A DNA stretch of 64,000 nt, taken from contig JBGAGG010000005.1 of assembly GCA_044226845.1 (NCBI GenBank), forward strand, positions 233,770-297,769, written 5' to 3'. Both the position numbers and the translations under genes were made by a program. The first letter of the stretch is position 1, and every line of letters starts with the position of its first letter. The notes below the pieces were generated by a model. It made no database searches and was not told the DNA's origin. It saw only the letters and a list, made by a program, of their open reading frames with translations. Shown one piece after another: positions 1 through 9,641 of this stretch. Source of the stretch: JAFDZO01 sp044226845 (GTDB lineage Bacteria > Bacteroidota > Ignavibacteria > Tepidaquicellales > Tepidaquicellaceae).

Positions 1-1544
1 TTTGTAAATTTCAGAAAGAATTTGCTGCAGAAGTTGCAAAGACAAAGAAACCGATTCCGGCTGCTGAAGACAGGACAGAGATGATTAACGATGTTAAAGC
101 CCTGTATGAAAATGAATTTAAAGCGATGGTAAGCGCAGTTCTTCCTAAAGAACAAAGACATAACGGTAACAATGAACTTCATGCAAAAGTAAAAGAAGCA
201 TTAGCAGAGAAATACCCTGAAAAAGAAAAAGAGCTTGCCGGAATAATGCACGATATACAATACAATGTTATCCGCGCAATGATTTTAGATGAAGGCAAAA
301 GATTGGACGGAAGAGGAACAACGAATATAAGAAATATCACCTGTGAAACAAGCGTATTGCCAAGAACACACGGTTCAGCCTTATTTACCAGAGGTGAAAC
401 ACAAAGTTTGACAACTGTAACTTTAGGAACCGGAAACGATTCACAGACGATAGAAGGATTAAGAGACGAAATTCAGAAGAAATTTATTCTGCATTATAAT
501 TTCCCCGGATTCAGCACAGGTGAAACCAGCGGAAGACCGGGACCGGGAAGAAGAGAAATCGGACACGGTAATCTTGCTGAGCGCTCATTGAAAAAAATGG
601 CACCGAGCGAAAAAGATTTTCCTTACGTGCTTCGAATTGTATCGGATATTCTTGAATCAAACGGTTCATCTTCTATGGCTACAGTCTGCGCAGGTTCATT
701 AGCTTTAATGGATGCAGGTGTACCAATGAAAAAACCGGTTGCAGGTATTGCGATGGGTCTTATAAAAGAAGGCGACAGAATTGCAGTTCTTTCAGATATT
801 CTCGGCGATGAAGATCACTTCGGTGATATGGATTTCAAAGTTGCAGGAACAACTGATGGTATCACAGCAATTCAGATGGATATTAAAATAAGAGGAATTT
901 CTTTTGAAGTACTTGAAACAGCTCTTAATCAGGCAAAAGAAGGCAGACTTCATATTCTTGGAATAATGAACGAAACTCTTTCTGCGCCAAGAGAAAACTT
1001 ATCAAAGTATGCACCGCATTTATACTCAATGCAGATTCCGGTTGATATGATAGGAACAATTATCGGACCCGGTGGAAAAATGATCCGGCACATTATTGCT
1101 GAATCAGGATGCGAACTTAATATCGATGATACAGGTATGTTAACTATTGCGGCAGTGAATGAAGAAAATGCTAACATTGCTAAAACAATGGTAGGCAGAT
1201 TAGTTGAAGTTCCTGAAAAAGGAAAAACTTATGAAGGCACAATTAAATCTATAAAAGATTTCGGCGCATTCGTAGAAATCATTCCGGGTAAAGAAGGACT
1301 TCTTCATATCTCTGAAATAGATTATAAGAGAGTAGATAAAGTTGAAGATGTTTTACATATGGGCGATAAGATAGAAGTTATGCTTCTTGATATTGACCGT
1401 GAAGGTAAAATGAAACTTAGCAGAAAAGCATTGCTTCCGAAACCTGAAGGATATGTAGAACCCGTTAAACGTGAAAGACCTGAAGGGGACAGACGCGACG
1501 GACCAAGAAGAGATGACAGACGCGGCGGCGGTAACAGACGCTAA
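1..1544 (+). CDS. pnp: Polynucleotide phosphorylase, C-terminal part (5' end outside window)
   Basis: This enzyme degrades RNA 3' to 5' by phosphorolysis and is a core exoribonuclease. The frame is open from base 3, so about the first 200-250 residues of the usual ~700 lie outside the window. Visible in order are the end of the helical linker, the second RNase PH-like domain (LDGRGTTNIRNI, THGSALFTRGETQS), the phosphate-binding GSSSMA segment and the DILGDEDHFGDMDFK stretch that holds the catalytic aspartates. These are followed by a KH domain (IGTIIGPGGKMIRHI), an S1 domain (GTIKSIKDFGAFVEI) and an Arg/Gly/Asp-rich tail. The STAS gene follows after 39 bp and a strong terminator closes the pair. 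The family assignment is certain. Confidence 0.97.
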   Translation, partial: CKFQKEFAAEVAKTKKPIPAAEDRTEMINDVKALYENEFKAMVSAVLPKEQRHNGNNELHAKVKEALAEKYPEKEKELAGIMHDIQYNVIRAMILDEGKRLDGRGTTNIRNITCETSVLPRTHGSALFTRGETQSLTTVTLGTGNDSQTIEGLRDEIQKKFILHYNFPGFSTGETSGRPGPGRREIGHGNLAERSLKKMAPSEKDFPYVLRIVSDILESNGSSSMATVCAGSLALMDAGVPMKKPVAGIAMGLIKEGDRIAVLSDILGDEDHFGDMDFKVAGTTDGITAIQMDIKIRGISFEVLETALNQAKEGRLHILGIMNETLSAPRENLSKYAPHLYSMQIPVDMIGTIIGPGGKMIRHIIAESGCELNIDDTGMLTIAAVNEENANIAKTMVGRLVEVPEKGKTYEGTIKSIKDFGAFVEIIPGKEGLLHISEIDYKRVDKVEDVLHMGDKIEVMLLDIDREGKMKLSRKALLPKPEGYVEPVKRERPEGDRRDGPRRDDRRGGGNRR

Positions 1545-1583
1545 GTTAAGAAAGAATAATTAAGAAAATTAAATTCTCTCAAA

Positions 1584-1889
1584 ATGAAATTCGAAATCGA
1601 TAAACAGAAAGACAAAACAATATTCAAGCTTGAATCAAAAGTACTCGGTCACGAGATAGCTGCCGATTTAAAAGCTGAATTGATTTTTCTTCAGAAAGAA
1701 ATTGATAATCAGTTTATAATAGACCTGGGCGATGTAACAAGATGTGACAGCTCAGGACTTTCATGCCTTCTTCTTGCAGAAAGAATGGAGCGTGAAAAAG
1801 GAAATAAATTAGTATTGATGAATGTTAACAAGGCAGTGGAAGATTTAATAAAAATTGCACGCCTTGACAGAGTATTTGATATAAAATAA
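1584..1889 (+). CDS. STAS-domain protein (anti-sigma factor antagonist type)
   Basis: This 101-residue protein is a single STAS domain of the SpoIIAA/RsbV type. Such proteins bind, or are phosphorylated by, an anti-sigma kinase in partner-switching regulation. The signature DLGDVTRCDSSGLSCLL is present, with the likely phosphorylatable serine at residue 57. No anti-sigma kinase or sigma factor gene lies nearby, so the partner is unknown. It probably shares a transcript with pnp, because no terminator lies between them and one follows at 1906-1959. The fold is well supported; the regulatory target cannot be inferred. Confidence 0.85.
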   Translation: MKFEIDKQKDKTIFKLESKVLGHEIAADLKAELIFLQKEIDNQFIIDLGDVTRCDSSGLSCLLLAERMEREKGNKLVLMNVNKAVEDLIKIARLDRVFDIK

Positions 1890-1905
1890 TATAAGTCTCT
1901 CCTTC

Positions 1906-1959
1906 AAATCCCGTTTGATAACGAAAATTTTTTTAATTTTTTTCAAACGGGATTTTTTT
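1906..1959 (+). terminator. Rho-independent terminator after pnp-STAS
   Basis: A 13-bp perfect stem (1906-1918 with 1943-1955, core ATCCCGTTTGA) has a 24-nt AT-rich loop. The T-rich 3' arm runs into a T tract. It lies 17 bases after the STAS stop codon. Confidence 0.85.
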
Positions 1960-2346
1960 ATGCCCGCTTTACTATTTTAAACTTCTTTATTTAAAGTCAG
2001 TCAATGTGAAAAAAAATATCTATTCCTACTAATAGGTAACAATTACTTTACTTCTTGAATGAAAAAGATTAAATTGTATTGAAGTAAATTATTTGTTTAA
2101 TACGGTTAAATAGCTCTAACAATTTGGGGTATAAAATTCAGCAAAAACCCGTCAATAATAGAAAATTCATTTTTCCGTTATTGATAAAACAATACTGAAG
2201 TGCTTAATATCCGTCATTACTAAAAAACATTGTTCTAACAATTAGACAAATATTTATATTGTTTAATGTCCTGGATAATTTAAAAACTCCATTGAATCAG
2301 TAAAAATCTATGCAATCTTTGATTTGATTTTTTACTTTGCTACAAT
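1960..2346. other. Gene-free AT-rich stretch upstream of the Rieske gene
   Basis: About 390 bases with no open frame of note, no tRNA-like fold and no clear repeat. The last ~20 bases before the Rieske ATG contain TACTTTGC, which resembles the Bacteroidota -7 element (TAnnTTTG) but is one base short. If it is real, the transcript would have almost no leader. Nothing else is supported here. Confidence 0.5.
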
Positions 2347-2691
2347 ATGAAAGACGAATACGTAAAAACATTTAAATTATCGGAGCTTTCCAATAAAAAA
2401 GGGAAGCAGTTTCAGTTAGATGACGACCATGAAATAGCTGTGTTCAAAATATATGATAAGGTTTATGCAGTTGATAATATCTGTCCGCATAATCACGTGC
2501 CGCAGATGTTTGACGGCTATATAGACGAGATGTATGTTACATGCCCCATACACGGATTTAAATTCCATCTTGAAACAGGCGAGCAGCCGACAAAAATAGG
2601 ATGCAAGCTGAAAACCTATGAATTAAAAATAGAAGACGATTATATATACGTAAAGAAACCGAAAAAGAAATTATTTGATTTTCATTTTTGA
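2347..2691 (+). CDS. Rieske [2Fe-2S] ferredoxin-like protein
   Basis: A soluble 114-residue protein consisting of one Rieske domain, probably a small electron carrier. Both cluster-binding boxes are intact: Cys46-x-His48 (CPHNH) and Cys66-x2-His69 (CPIHG). The 17-residue spacing is normal for the family. There is no signal peptide or membrane anchor, so it resembles the NirD/ferredoxin type rather than a respiratory bc1 subunit. Its TGA stop overlaps the TTG start of queG, so the two are probably translated together. An electron-donor role for the Fe-S enzyme QueG is inference from this coupling only. Confidence 0.88.
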   Translation: MKDEYVKTFKLSELSNKKGKQFQLDDDHEIAVFKIYDKVYAVDNICPHNHVPQMFDGYIDEMYVTCPIHGFKFHLETGEQPTKIGCKLKTYELKIEDDYIYVKKPKKKLFDFHF

Positions 2692-3623
2692 TAAAGAAAT
2701 CAGTCATATCATCTTCAATAAAACAGAAAGCAAAAGAGTACGGTTTTGCGCTCTGCGGATTTTCGAAAGGAGAAATTCTTGATAAAGAAGAAATTTATTT
2801 TAAGAAGTGGCTCGAGGAAAAAAAGAATGCTGATATGAACTGGCTGAATAACTCCTTTGAAAAAAGAGTTAATCCCTTCCTTGTAATGCCCGATGTGAAA
2901 TCAATTATATCACTGGCCTTTGTTTACGATACTCCTTACCAGCATATTGAAGATAAATCAATTGCAAAAATTTCCCGCTATGCCTGGGGAGATAAAGATT
3001 ATCATAAGGTAATTAAGAAAAAACTAAAACCTCTTTGTACAGATATAGAATTATTATCGCCTGAAATAAAAACACGAGCATACGTAGATGACGGACCCAT
3101 GATGGATAAGATATGGGCAGCGCGAAGCGGCATAGGCGCAATGGGGAAACATACGAATATTATAAATCCCGCTATAGGAAGTTTTTTTTTCCTCTGTGAA
3201 ATACTGGTTAACGTTGAACTGGATTATGATAAACCAATTGAAGAAGACCTTTGCAAGAACTGCATGCTCTGTATTAATGCCTGCCCTACAGGAGCGATAT
3301 ATGAAGAATACAAGCTAGATGCAAATTTATGTATATCGTATCAGACGATTGAAAACCGCGGAGAAATTCCGGAACACATAAACTTAGATAATTGGGTTTA
3401 CGGCTGCGATACATGTCAGGATGTATGCCCTTACAACTCCAGAAATATTTTTACTGAAGACGAAAGATTTTTTCCTAAGATTGAAACGCTGAATAGATCA
3501 CTGGAAGAATTATCAAAACTGACCGAAGAAGAGTTCAATAAACTTTTTGAAGGAACGCCTGTAAGAAGAACAAAATATGCAGGGTGGAAAAGAAATCTAA
3601 ACAAGATAAGGGGCAAAAAATAA
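2688..3623 (+). CDS. queG: Epoxyqueuosine reductase
   Basis: QueG performs the last step of queuosine synthesis in tRNA, reducing epoxyqueuosine with a cobalamin cofactor and two [4Fe-4S] clusters. The family block AYVDDGPMMDKIWAARSG carries the catalytic aspartate. The first ferredoxin box is CKNCMLCINACP and the second is CDTCQDVCPYN. At 311 residues it lacks the C-terminal HEAT-repeat extension of the ~380-residue enzymes, which is common for short QueG forms. The start is TTG at 2688-2690, overlapping the TGA of the preceding Rieske gene; no ATG in frame leaves the N-terminus complete. Identification is firm. Confidence 0.95.
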   Translation: MIKKSVISSSIKQKAKEYGFALCGFSKGEILDKEEIYFKKWLEEKKNADMNWLNNSFEKRVNPFLVMPDVKSIISLAFVYDTPYQHIEDKSIAKISRYAWGDKDYHKVIKKKLKPLCTDIELLSPEIKTRAYVDDGPMMDKIWAARSGIGAMGKHTNIINPAIGSFFFLCEILVNVELDYDKPIEEDLCKNCMLCINACPTGAIYEEYKLDANLCISYQTIENRGEIPEHINLDNWVYGCDTCQDVCPYNSRNIFTEDERFFPKIETLNRSLEELSKLTEEEFNKLFEGTPVRRTKYAGWKRNLNKIRGKK

Positions 3624-3754
3624 TATCCTCTCTTTCCTTTTGTATTTATTTTTAGTTTTAAAAATGATTAATTTAGAAGAATAGTGCAGTTAATCAAATA
3701 GATTTACTGCATTTTTTAAAAGTGTTAACTGTTGCGAATTTTCTGCCTCCTAAA

Positions 3755-4504
3755 ATGAAAAGCAAAATTTTTTCAAGATGGTTAACCCTTCTCATTGTTG
3801 TTATACATATTCTTTATAATAATCTTTATGATGTAATTGTACCTAATACATCATTGAAGATCATTACCGATAAATACAGAAGCCTATTTGTGCCTGCCGG
3901 TTATGCATTCAGCATCTGGGGTGTTATATATATTGCTATATTAGTTTACTGTATCTATCAGCTTCTCCCATCACAAAAAGAAAAACCATTTTATGATAGA
4001 ATAAATCCTCCACTCATGATTTCTATGTTTCTTGGGATGGTATGGGGAATTGTTTTCCGCGAAAGCATGATTACATTAAGCATGTTTGTAATTTTGTTTT
4101 CATTTATCACTGCTTATGTCTGTCTTATGCGTGTTCATAAGTCTTATAAAAACAAAGAACACGGACTTTGGATTGTTTTTCCTTTCAGTATTTATGCAGG
4201 ATGGCTTACGGCCGCTACTTTTGCAAGTCTTTCTCTCTGGCTGGTTTATCTTGACTGGCACGGTGGAATGATCGGTGATGTTTACTGGACTATTTTATTG
4301 ATCACTGCCGCTTCTCTGATAGGTTTTGCTATCAGCTTTTTCTACTATGATTTCTTTTACGCTTTAGTTATTGCATGGGCTGATTTCGCAATCTATATTC
4401 AGAGGAGGAGTGACAGTGAAACAACTGCAATTGCAGCGCTTGTATTCTCTGTGCTTTTTGTTTTATGGAGTATTTATCTTATGTTTCAAAAGAAGCGAAA
4501 ATAA
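3755..4504 (+). CDS. TspO/MBR-related tryptophan-rich membrane protein
   Basis: An integral membrane protein of about 249 residues with some six to seven hydrophobic segments. The segment VPAGYAFSIWGVIYIAI and the later PFSIYAGWLTAATFASLSLW match the conserved helices of the larger TspO-related (tryptophan-rich sensory) proteins. I place the start at the ATG at 3755, which begins a typical n-region (MKSK). A GTG at 3722 would add 11 residues. TspO relatives bind porphyrins or other hydrophobic ligands, but the function of this extended form is not established. The gene converges on msrA. Confidence 0.7.
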   Translation: MKSKIFSRWLTLLIVVIHILYNNLYDVIVPNTSLKIITDKYRSLFVPAGYAFSIWGVIYIAILVYCIYQLLPSQKEKPFYDRINPPLMISMFLGMVWGIVFRESMITLSMFVILFSFITAYVCLMRVHKSYKNKEHGLWIVFPFSIYAGWLTAATFASLSLWLVYLDWHGGMIGDVYWTILLITAASLIGFAISFFYYDFFYALVIAWADFAIYIQRRSDSETTAIAALVFSVLFVLWSIYLMFQKKRK

Positions 4505-4537
4505 AAAACCCCTGAAAACTAGAAGCGTTCTCAGGGG
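4501..4537 (-). terminator. Terminator for msrA (minus strand)
   Basis: The stem CCCCTGA (4509-4515) pairs with TCAGGGG (4531-4537) and is extended inward by AAC/GTT. The A run at 4503-4508 becomes a T tract after the hairpin only on the minus strand, so it serves msrA. It abuts the stop codon of the convergent TspO-like gene. Confidence 0.75.
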
Positions 4538-4591
4538 AGTATAGCAGATAAAATGAGTATAAGCTCTATTTATCACAACTTATAATGCACA

Positions 4592-5284
4592 TCAATCAAA
4601 CTTCTTTTTGTAAACATGGCAGTAAGGGCTGCCGTTATTTTTTTCGTAGTAATCCTGATGATACTCTTCTGCTTTCCAGAAAGTAGATGCCGGAGTTACT
4701 TTCGTAACTACATCATATCCTTTTCCCTTTAAAATATTTATAAGCTTTTCAGCAGTAGCTTTCTGTTCATCATCTAAATAAAATATTTCACTTCTGTATT
4801 GTGTTCCTATATCGGGTCCTTGTCTGTCTACCTGTGTAGGGTCATGGGTTTCAAAATATAATTTTGCCAGCTCTTCATAAGTGGTTTGTTCAGGGTCATA
4901 AACAACAAGTGTTGCTTCGGCATGGCCGGTTTTCCCTGTACAAACTTCTTTGTAAGTAGGATTATCTTTTGTTCCGCCTATAAATCCAACTTCAGTTGAG
5001 ATTACGCCTTTCCCTTTTGCTAAATAATATTCGGTTCCCCAAAAACATCCCGATGCGAAAATTGCTTTTTTGTATTTAGATGTATCACCTGACATTTTAT
5101 TTTTATCTCCTTTATTAGATGAACTTGATAGATTTGATTTTTCTAATGGAATATCTGTGCTGCCTCCAAATGTTTTTATTTGTGAGCAGGCCGTAAAGTA
5201 AAAACTAAAAAAAAGCATTATCAAAAAACTGAATTTGAAAACACTTTTGAACTTCATATGTTTATTCATTTTAATTGGTTTCAA
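4592..5284 (-). CDS. msrA: Peptide methionine sulfoxide reductase MsrA, lipoprotein form
   Basis: MsrA reduces methionine-S-sulfoxide in oxidised proteins. The catalytic motif GCFWGTEYY has its cysteine at residue 80. The TGHAEATLVVYDP segment and the C-terminal SPYCHVYKKKF with a resolving cysteine are typical. Unlike cytosolic MsrA, the protein starts with a hydrophobic segment ending in FTAC (Cys33), a plausible lipobox followed by a Ser-rich linker. It is therefore probably anchored in the envelope and repairs periplasmic proteins. Later in-frame ATG codons at residues 6 and 10 are equally good starts. The minus-strand terminator at 4501-4537 follows. Confidence 0.93.
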   Translation of the reverse strand: MKPIKMNKHMKFKSVFKFSFLIMLFFSFYFTACSQIKTFGGSTDIPLEKSNLSSSSNKGDKNKMSGDTSKYKKAIFASGCFWGTEYYLAKGKGVISTEVGFIGGTKDNPTYKEVCTGKTGHAEATLVVYDPEQTTYEELAKLYFETHDPTQVDRQGPDIGTQYRSEIFYLDDEQKATAEKLINILKGKGYDVVTKVTPASTFWKAEEYHQDYYEKNNGSPYCHVYKKKFD

Positions 5285-5430
5285 TTTATAACAAAAAAAT
5301 GTAAGAAATAATTCTGTAATAAAGATACGCAGCTAGTGCAGTGACGGATTTAATTTTACTCTATCGATTTTTATTTAAAGAATTATTAAATTGCATCATT
5401 ATTTTCAGGATTGGCACATCTTCTCTATTA

Positions 5431-5452
5431 CATCTGCAAAGCCTTGCAGATG
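5431..5452. repeat. Small perfect hairpin (9-bp arms)
   Basis: CATCTGCAA (5431-5439) pairs with TTGCAGATG (5444-5452) around a 4-base loop. No T tract follows on either strand, so it is not a terminator. It resembles the dispersed hairpin units seen elsewhere in the window. Confidence 0.6.
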
Positions 5453-5532
5453 ATATATTACCATCCACATTGAAATTATTTATTAAAGTTTTAAATGAAC
5501 TGGTAACTCTACTAATTTAAAAATTCCCCCTA

Positions 5533-8500
5533 TTGAAAAAAGTAATATCGCTTGCGATTTTTACCGCGTGTTTTATTATAAACACGGCGGCGTTCACTCA
5601 AATACCGATTCTTTACTATGATTTCGAAAACAATGCATCGCGCATTTCTTTTGAAAATATTGTAGAGCTGAATATAAATTCCGGCAGCGGTGCGCTTTCA
5701 AAAATCGGCGGCGCAGGCTCGCAGATTACAATTATTGGAACATCCGGCGCGGGATTATATAACGGAGGTATTGTTGCAGGACAAGGTCTTACAACAGCAG
5801 ATGGTGGCTGGTTTGTTTCAGATTCTGATCCCGGCCTTGGAGCTGGAAATTACTATCAGTTTACGGTTAATACTTCAGGCTTCAGTGGTTTATCAATTTC
5901 ATTCGACAATGCAGCCTCTTCAAACGGTCCTGCTAAAGTTGGAGTTTTGTGGAGCTCAAACGGAGTTACATATAATACTGCTTCAACTTCATCTGTCTTA
6001 ACCGGAAACGCGTCATTCATAAATTCCGGCCAATTCTCTCTGCCTTCCGGCGCGGATAACTCAGCAGCTGTTACAATTAAAATTTATGCTTATTCGGGAA
6101 ATGCTTCTGATAGAGCAGGCAGAAATTCTTTTTCTGAGAGCGGAACATTCAGTATTGATAATCTTACCGTATACGCCTCGTCACTTGTTACAAATGCCGG
6201 TTCAAAAACTTTAATAAATGAAAACTCTTTTTATACAGGGATTACTTCGGGTTTAACGGTGGATCTAATTCAACAAAAGAGCTTTACTATTAATAGCGGA
6301 GCATCAGCTATATTATCAAGCAATGTGTTATTGGGAAACAGTAATACCTGGAGAGTTCGCAGCGGCGGACTCTTATCCTTTGGGAATAATTCTATAGTAG
6401 AAACAGGTTCATCTTCATTTGTTTTGGATTCTGCAGGTACTTTAGAGATCGGTTCGTCAAACGGAATTGCTGCTTTGGAATCTTTAGGAAATGTTCAGAC
6501 TACTATCAGAAGTTTCAGTAAGTATGGTAATTATATTTATAACGGAACAGATATTCAATCTACGGGTAGTGCCTTGCCGGATAGCGTAAATAATCTCACA
6601 ATAAATAATTCAACCGGAGTCACCTTAACTTCTTCAGCACATGTTTCAGGTACGTTAATATTAACAGACGGAATTTTTTCAGTAGGAGCAAACACTTTAT
6701 CCATTGTGAGAGCAATACAGGGAACACGAACAAACTTATCAACTTCTACTTTATCAAATCTTACTATCGGCGGTACGGGAAACGGAATAGTAATTCCTTT
6801 AACTGTGTCGGAGCTGCATAATTTAACGATAACTAATTTTCAATCAGCCGGTGTATTGATACAGGGAGATATTAATATAAATAATGGTACGGCTAATATT
6901 TCAGGATTTATAAAACTTTCTAATTCTATTTTACGTGGAATTAATAATAGTACACTTTCCGGTAACGGTGTAATAAGTTTCAGAGGTGAAATGAACTCAC
7001 AAATCTCAGGTTTCACTAATAATTCTTTTATAGGTGCAGATGGAGGTACATACAGTTTTGTTGGCTCGTCAGCTCAAACAATTCCTTCAGGTACATATTC
7101 AAATTTACAGGCAGTGAATGCAGAAGGAATTAATTTGGAAGGGGAGATTATAGTTACAGGAGTTATGACTTTAAACGGCACGGTAAATATGGGTTCTGCG
7201 TCTCTTACTATTCGAAATCCATTTACAGGAACGTTGGCTAATCTCATCGGCACTTCAAGTTCGAACTTAATTATAAGCGGCAGTGCCTCCAATATTCATA
7301 TTCCGGCAAGTTTAAGTGAACTGCATAATCTTCAAATTGATAATAATCAGATTATTACGGCTGATGGAGATATCAAAATCAATGGAACACTCACACTCGG
7401 TGAAAACGCAGGATTTCTTAATATGGGAAGTAATACATTAGAGATAGGAACATCTTCATCTTCCTTGGGAAATATTTCGAGACAAGGAGGTTCAATCAGA
7501 GGAAAATTAAAAAGATGGTTTGCTCCTTCTGTTGTTTCGAATGTAATATTTCCGTTAGATAATGGTTCAGGTACATCTTCCGAAGTCAGTATTAGTTTTT
7601 CATCAGCGCCTGCGGGTGGAACATTGACTGCTGCATTTCATTCTTCCGGTGCAGGGGTTCTTCCAATCGGACCCAACGGAGTCGACAGGTATTTCGATGC
7701 TACAGCTGTTATGGGTGTTAATCTAATAAATATCGCACCAATATACTGGTCTTTAGATGCGGGTGACGGACTTACAGGCGGAGTTTATAATCTGGATTTG
7801 ATTGGAGATGGTTTAAATGTCGGATTAAATTCTGTGGGTAATTATAGATATATCTCAGTAATTAAAAGAACCAACCAAAATAATCCATGGACTTGGATTG
7901 GCAACAACCACTCTCCCACTACAGGAACAAATATAAATCCCGTGCTGCATTATACAGGCGGGACATCCTTTTCTGATTTTGGAATTGCAGGAAATATAGA
8001 TAACAGTCTTCTTCCTGTTGAGCTAATTTCTTTTACTTCAAATGTAAACCAAGCAAATGTTACATTGAGCTGGTCAACTTCTTTTGAAAACAATAATGCA
8101 GGATTTGATATAGAAAGAAAAACCTCCGTTGAAAGCTGGAGTAAAATTGGAAATGTTCAGGGAAAAGGCAATGTGAATTCTTTCAGTAAATATTTATATG
8201 AAGATAGAAATTTACAGTCAGGAAAATACCATTACAGATTAAAGCAAATAGATTGCAACGGCAATTACAAATACTATGAATTGACCAATGAAGTTATAAT
8301 AGGAACTCCTAAAAATTTTTCATTGTCACAAAATTATCCAAATCCATTTAATCCTTCAACTACAATCAGATATGAATTACCATCATTAAATTTTGTATCA
8401 TTCAAAATATATGATATGATTGGAAGGGAAGTTATAATTTTAATCAATCAATTTCAGGAACCGGGATTTTATAATATTAACTTTGATGCATCTAAATTAC

Positions 8501-8574
8501 CAGGTGGAATTTATTTTTATAAAATTCAGGCAGGAAAATTTTCCTCAGTAAAGAAGCTTTTGTTGCTGAAGTAA
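5533..8574 (+). CDS. Giant T9SS-secreted surface protein (paralog of 9642-12524)
   Basis: A 1013-residue secreted protein. A signal peptide (about residues 1-22) is followed by a Gly/Ser/Thr/Asn-rich region of repeated beta-strand motifs, probably a long beta-helix. Next come a block with KRWFAPS and NVIFPLDNGSG, a LLPVELISF linker and a fibronectin-like strand region. The protein ends in a ~85-residue T9SS type A sorting domain (NYPNPFNPSTTI to SSVKKLLLLK). It would be exported by Sec and then attached or released by T9SS. The start is TTG at 5533, directly before the signal peptide. From about residue 600 on it is clearly related to the protein at 9642. Biological role unknown; adhesin or matrix protein is a guess. 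Confidence 0.85.
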   Translation: MKKVISLAIFTACFIINTAAFTQIPILYYDFENNASRISFENIVELNINSGSGALSKIGGAGSQITIIGTSGAGLYNGGIVAGQGLTTADGGWFVSDSDPGLGAGNYYQFTVNTSGFSGLSISFDNAASSNGPAKVGVLWSSNGVTYNTASTSSVLTGNASFINSGQFSLPSGADNSAAVTIKIYAYSGNASDRAGRNSFSESGTFSIDNLTVYASSLVTNAGSKTLINENSFYTGITSGLTVDLIQQKSFTINSGASAILSSNVLLGNSNTWRVRSGGLLSFGNNSIVETGSSSFVLDSAGTLEIGSSNGIAALESLGNVQTTIRSFSKYGNYIYNGTDIQSTGSALPDSVNNLTINNSTGVTLTSSAHVSGTLILTDGIFSVGANTLSIVRAIQGTRTNLSTSTLSNLTIGGTGNGIVIPLTVSELHNLTITNFQSAGVLIQGDININNGTANISGFIKLSNSILRGINNSTLSGNGVISFRGEMNSQISGFTNNSFIGADGGTYSFVGSSAQTIPSGTYSNLQAVNAEGINLEGEIIVTGVMTLNGTVNMGSASLTIRNPFTGTLANLIGTSSSNLIISGSASNIHIPASLSELHNLQIDNNQIITADGDIKINGTLTLGENAGFLNMGSNTLEIGTSSSSLGNISRQGGSIRGKLKRWFAPSVVSNVIFPLDNGSGTSSEVSISFSSAPAGGTLTAAFHSSGAGVLPIGPNGVDRYFDATAVMGVNLINIAPIYWSLDAGDGLTGGVYNLDLIGDGLNVGLNSVGNYRYISVIKRTNQNNPWTWIGNNHSPTTGTNINPVLHYTGGTSFSDFGIAGNIDNSLLPVELISFTSNVNQANVTLSWSTSFENNNAGFDIERKTSVESWSKIGNVQGKGNVNSFSKYLYEDRNLQSGKYHYRLKQIDCNGNYKYYELTNEVIIGTPKNFSLSQNYPNPFNPSTTIRYELPSLNFVSFKIYDMIGREVIILINQFQEPGFYNINFDASKLPGGIYFYKIQAGKFSSVKKLLLLK

Positions 8575-9641
8575 AGATTAACCTTTTATTTATAAGATTT
8601 TTATGGTGATACTACGAGTTATTTTATACTTTCCTCAATCACAATAATTTAAGGAATAAGAGATTAAATTTTAGACCACTTGGGTAATTCTTTCATGATT
8701 TCTTTCTATAATATTGAAGTGATGTTTACCCATTATTCCATAGAAATAATACTTGGGATTGCATTAACTGACTTAATACCAATTTTTCAGCCGCTACTTT
8801 TTTAGTACTCATCATAATAACATTACTGCCTTCGAATAGGATTATTCACAATTAGTCTTAGATTTCTGCAACCTTCAAGCCACAATAAATCTATATACTA
8901 CACAATTCAAAAAAACAATAATTTGTACAGATTTCAAGAGGATTTTTAAGAGTTATAAATCATTGTTTATTATGTCTATAGGCAGAAAAATTTTACAAAA
9001 ACAACAGGATTTTATTGTAATATCTTTTTGATATTATCAGATCAAAATAGTATTTTGGTACAGATTCAGAATAAATGAATTCGAGTAATAATTAGTAAAT
9101 AAATTAAAAAAATTTTCTATTGAAAAAAACATGAGGCCATTACTTTTTCTTTACTTTTTCACTTTAATTTTTTCACTATCATTCTTTGCCATAATTCAAA
9201 TTACCCGTGGAATAGAAATTATCATAAAAAAGTTTTACCCATAATTTATTTTTTTTTTAATTTTAAATCGGCTAAATCTGCGATGAAATATTATTCTCAA
9301 TTGGATTTTTGCTTTGGGTTTTATTAAACTGAACTTCTTAGAGAAATCTTAGTTGTACTTTTATACTTTACACTATAACCATACATCTCAATCTTTATTA
9401 TTATAATACGGCATGGTAAATGCTTAATATCTAATTGTTAAGTTCATTTATCGTTGTTAAGAAAGAGAATATTCTTTCAAATCTACAAATCTACAAATCT
9501 ACAAATCTACAAATCTACAAATCACAATATCCGGGCACCAAATCTCATCTCCATACATTTTAAAGACACTAATAATGGCTTTTAACTGAAAGTGTTATTC
9601 CGATGATTTCATTTTATTATAGCATTACTTAAAATTTATTT
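8575..9641. other. 1.07-kb gene-free spacer between two T9SS paralogs
   Basis: Very AT-rich, with stops in all frames and no recognisable gene remnant, tRNA or terminator. The only structure seen is the 8-bp tandem repeat at 9479-9523. It may carry the promoter region of the downstream gene, but no box could be assigned with confidence. Confidence 0.6.
9479..9523. repeat. 8-bp tandem repeat, 5.6 copies
   Basis: The unit AAATCTAC is repeated five times without change (9479-9518) and followed by a partial unit (9519-9523). It lies about 120 bp upstream of the T9SS gene start at 9642. Such a tract can change copy number by slippage. Confidence 0.9.

Noticed and set aside
4509..4537. Terminator for the TspO-like gene on the plus strand
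   Set aside because: On the plus strand the hairpin is followed by AGTATAGCAG, without a T tract; the T tract exists only on the minus strand.
9479..9523. Possible CRISPR array
   Set aside because: The repeat unit is 8 bp with no spacers; it is a simple tandem repeat and no cas gene is present.
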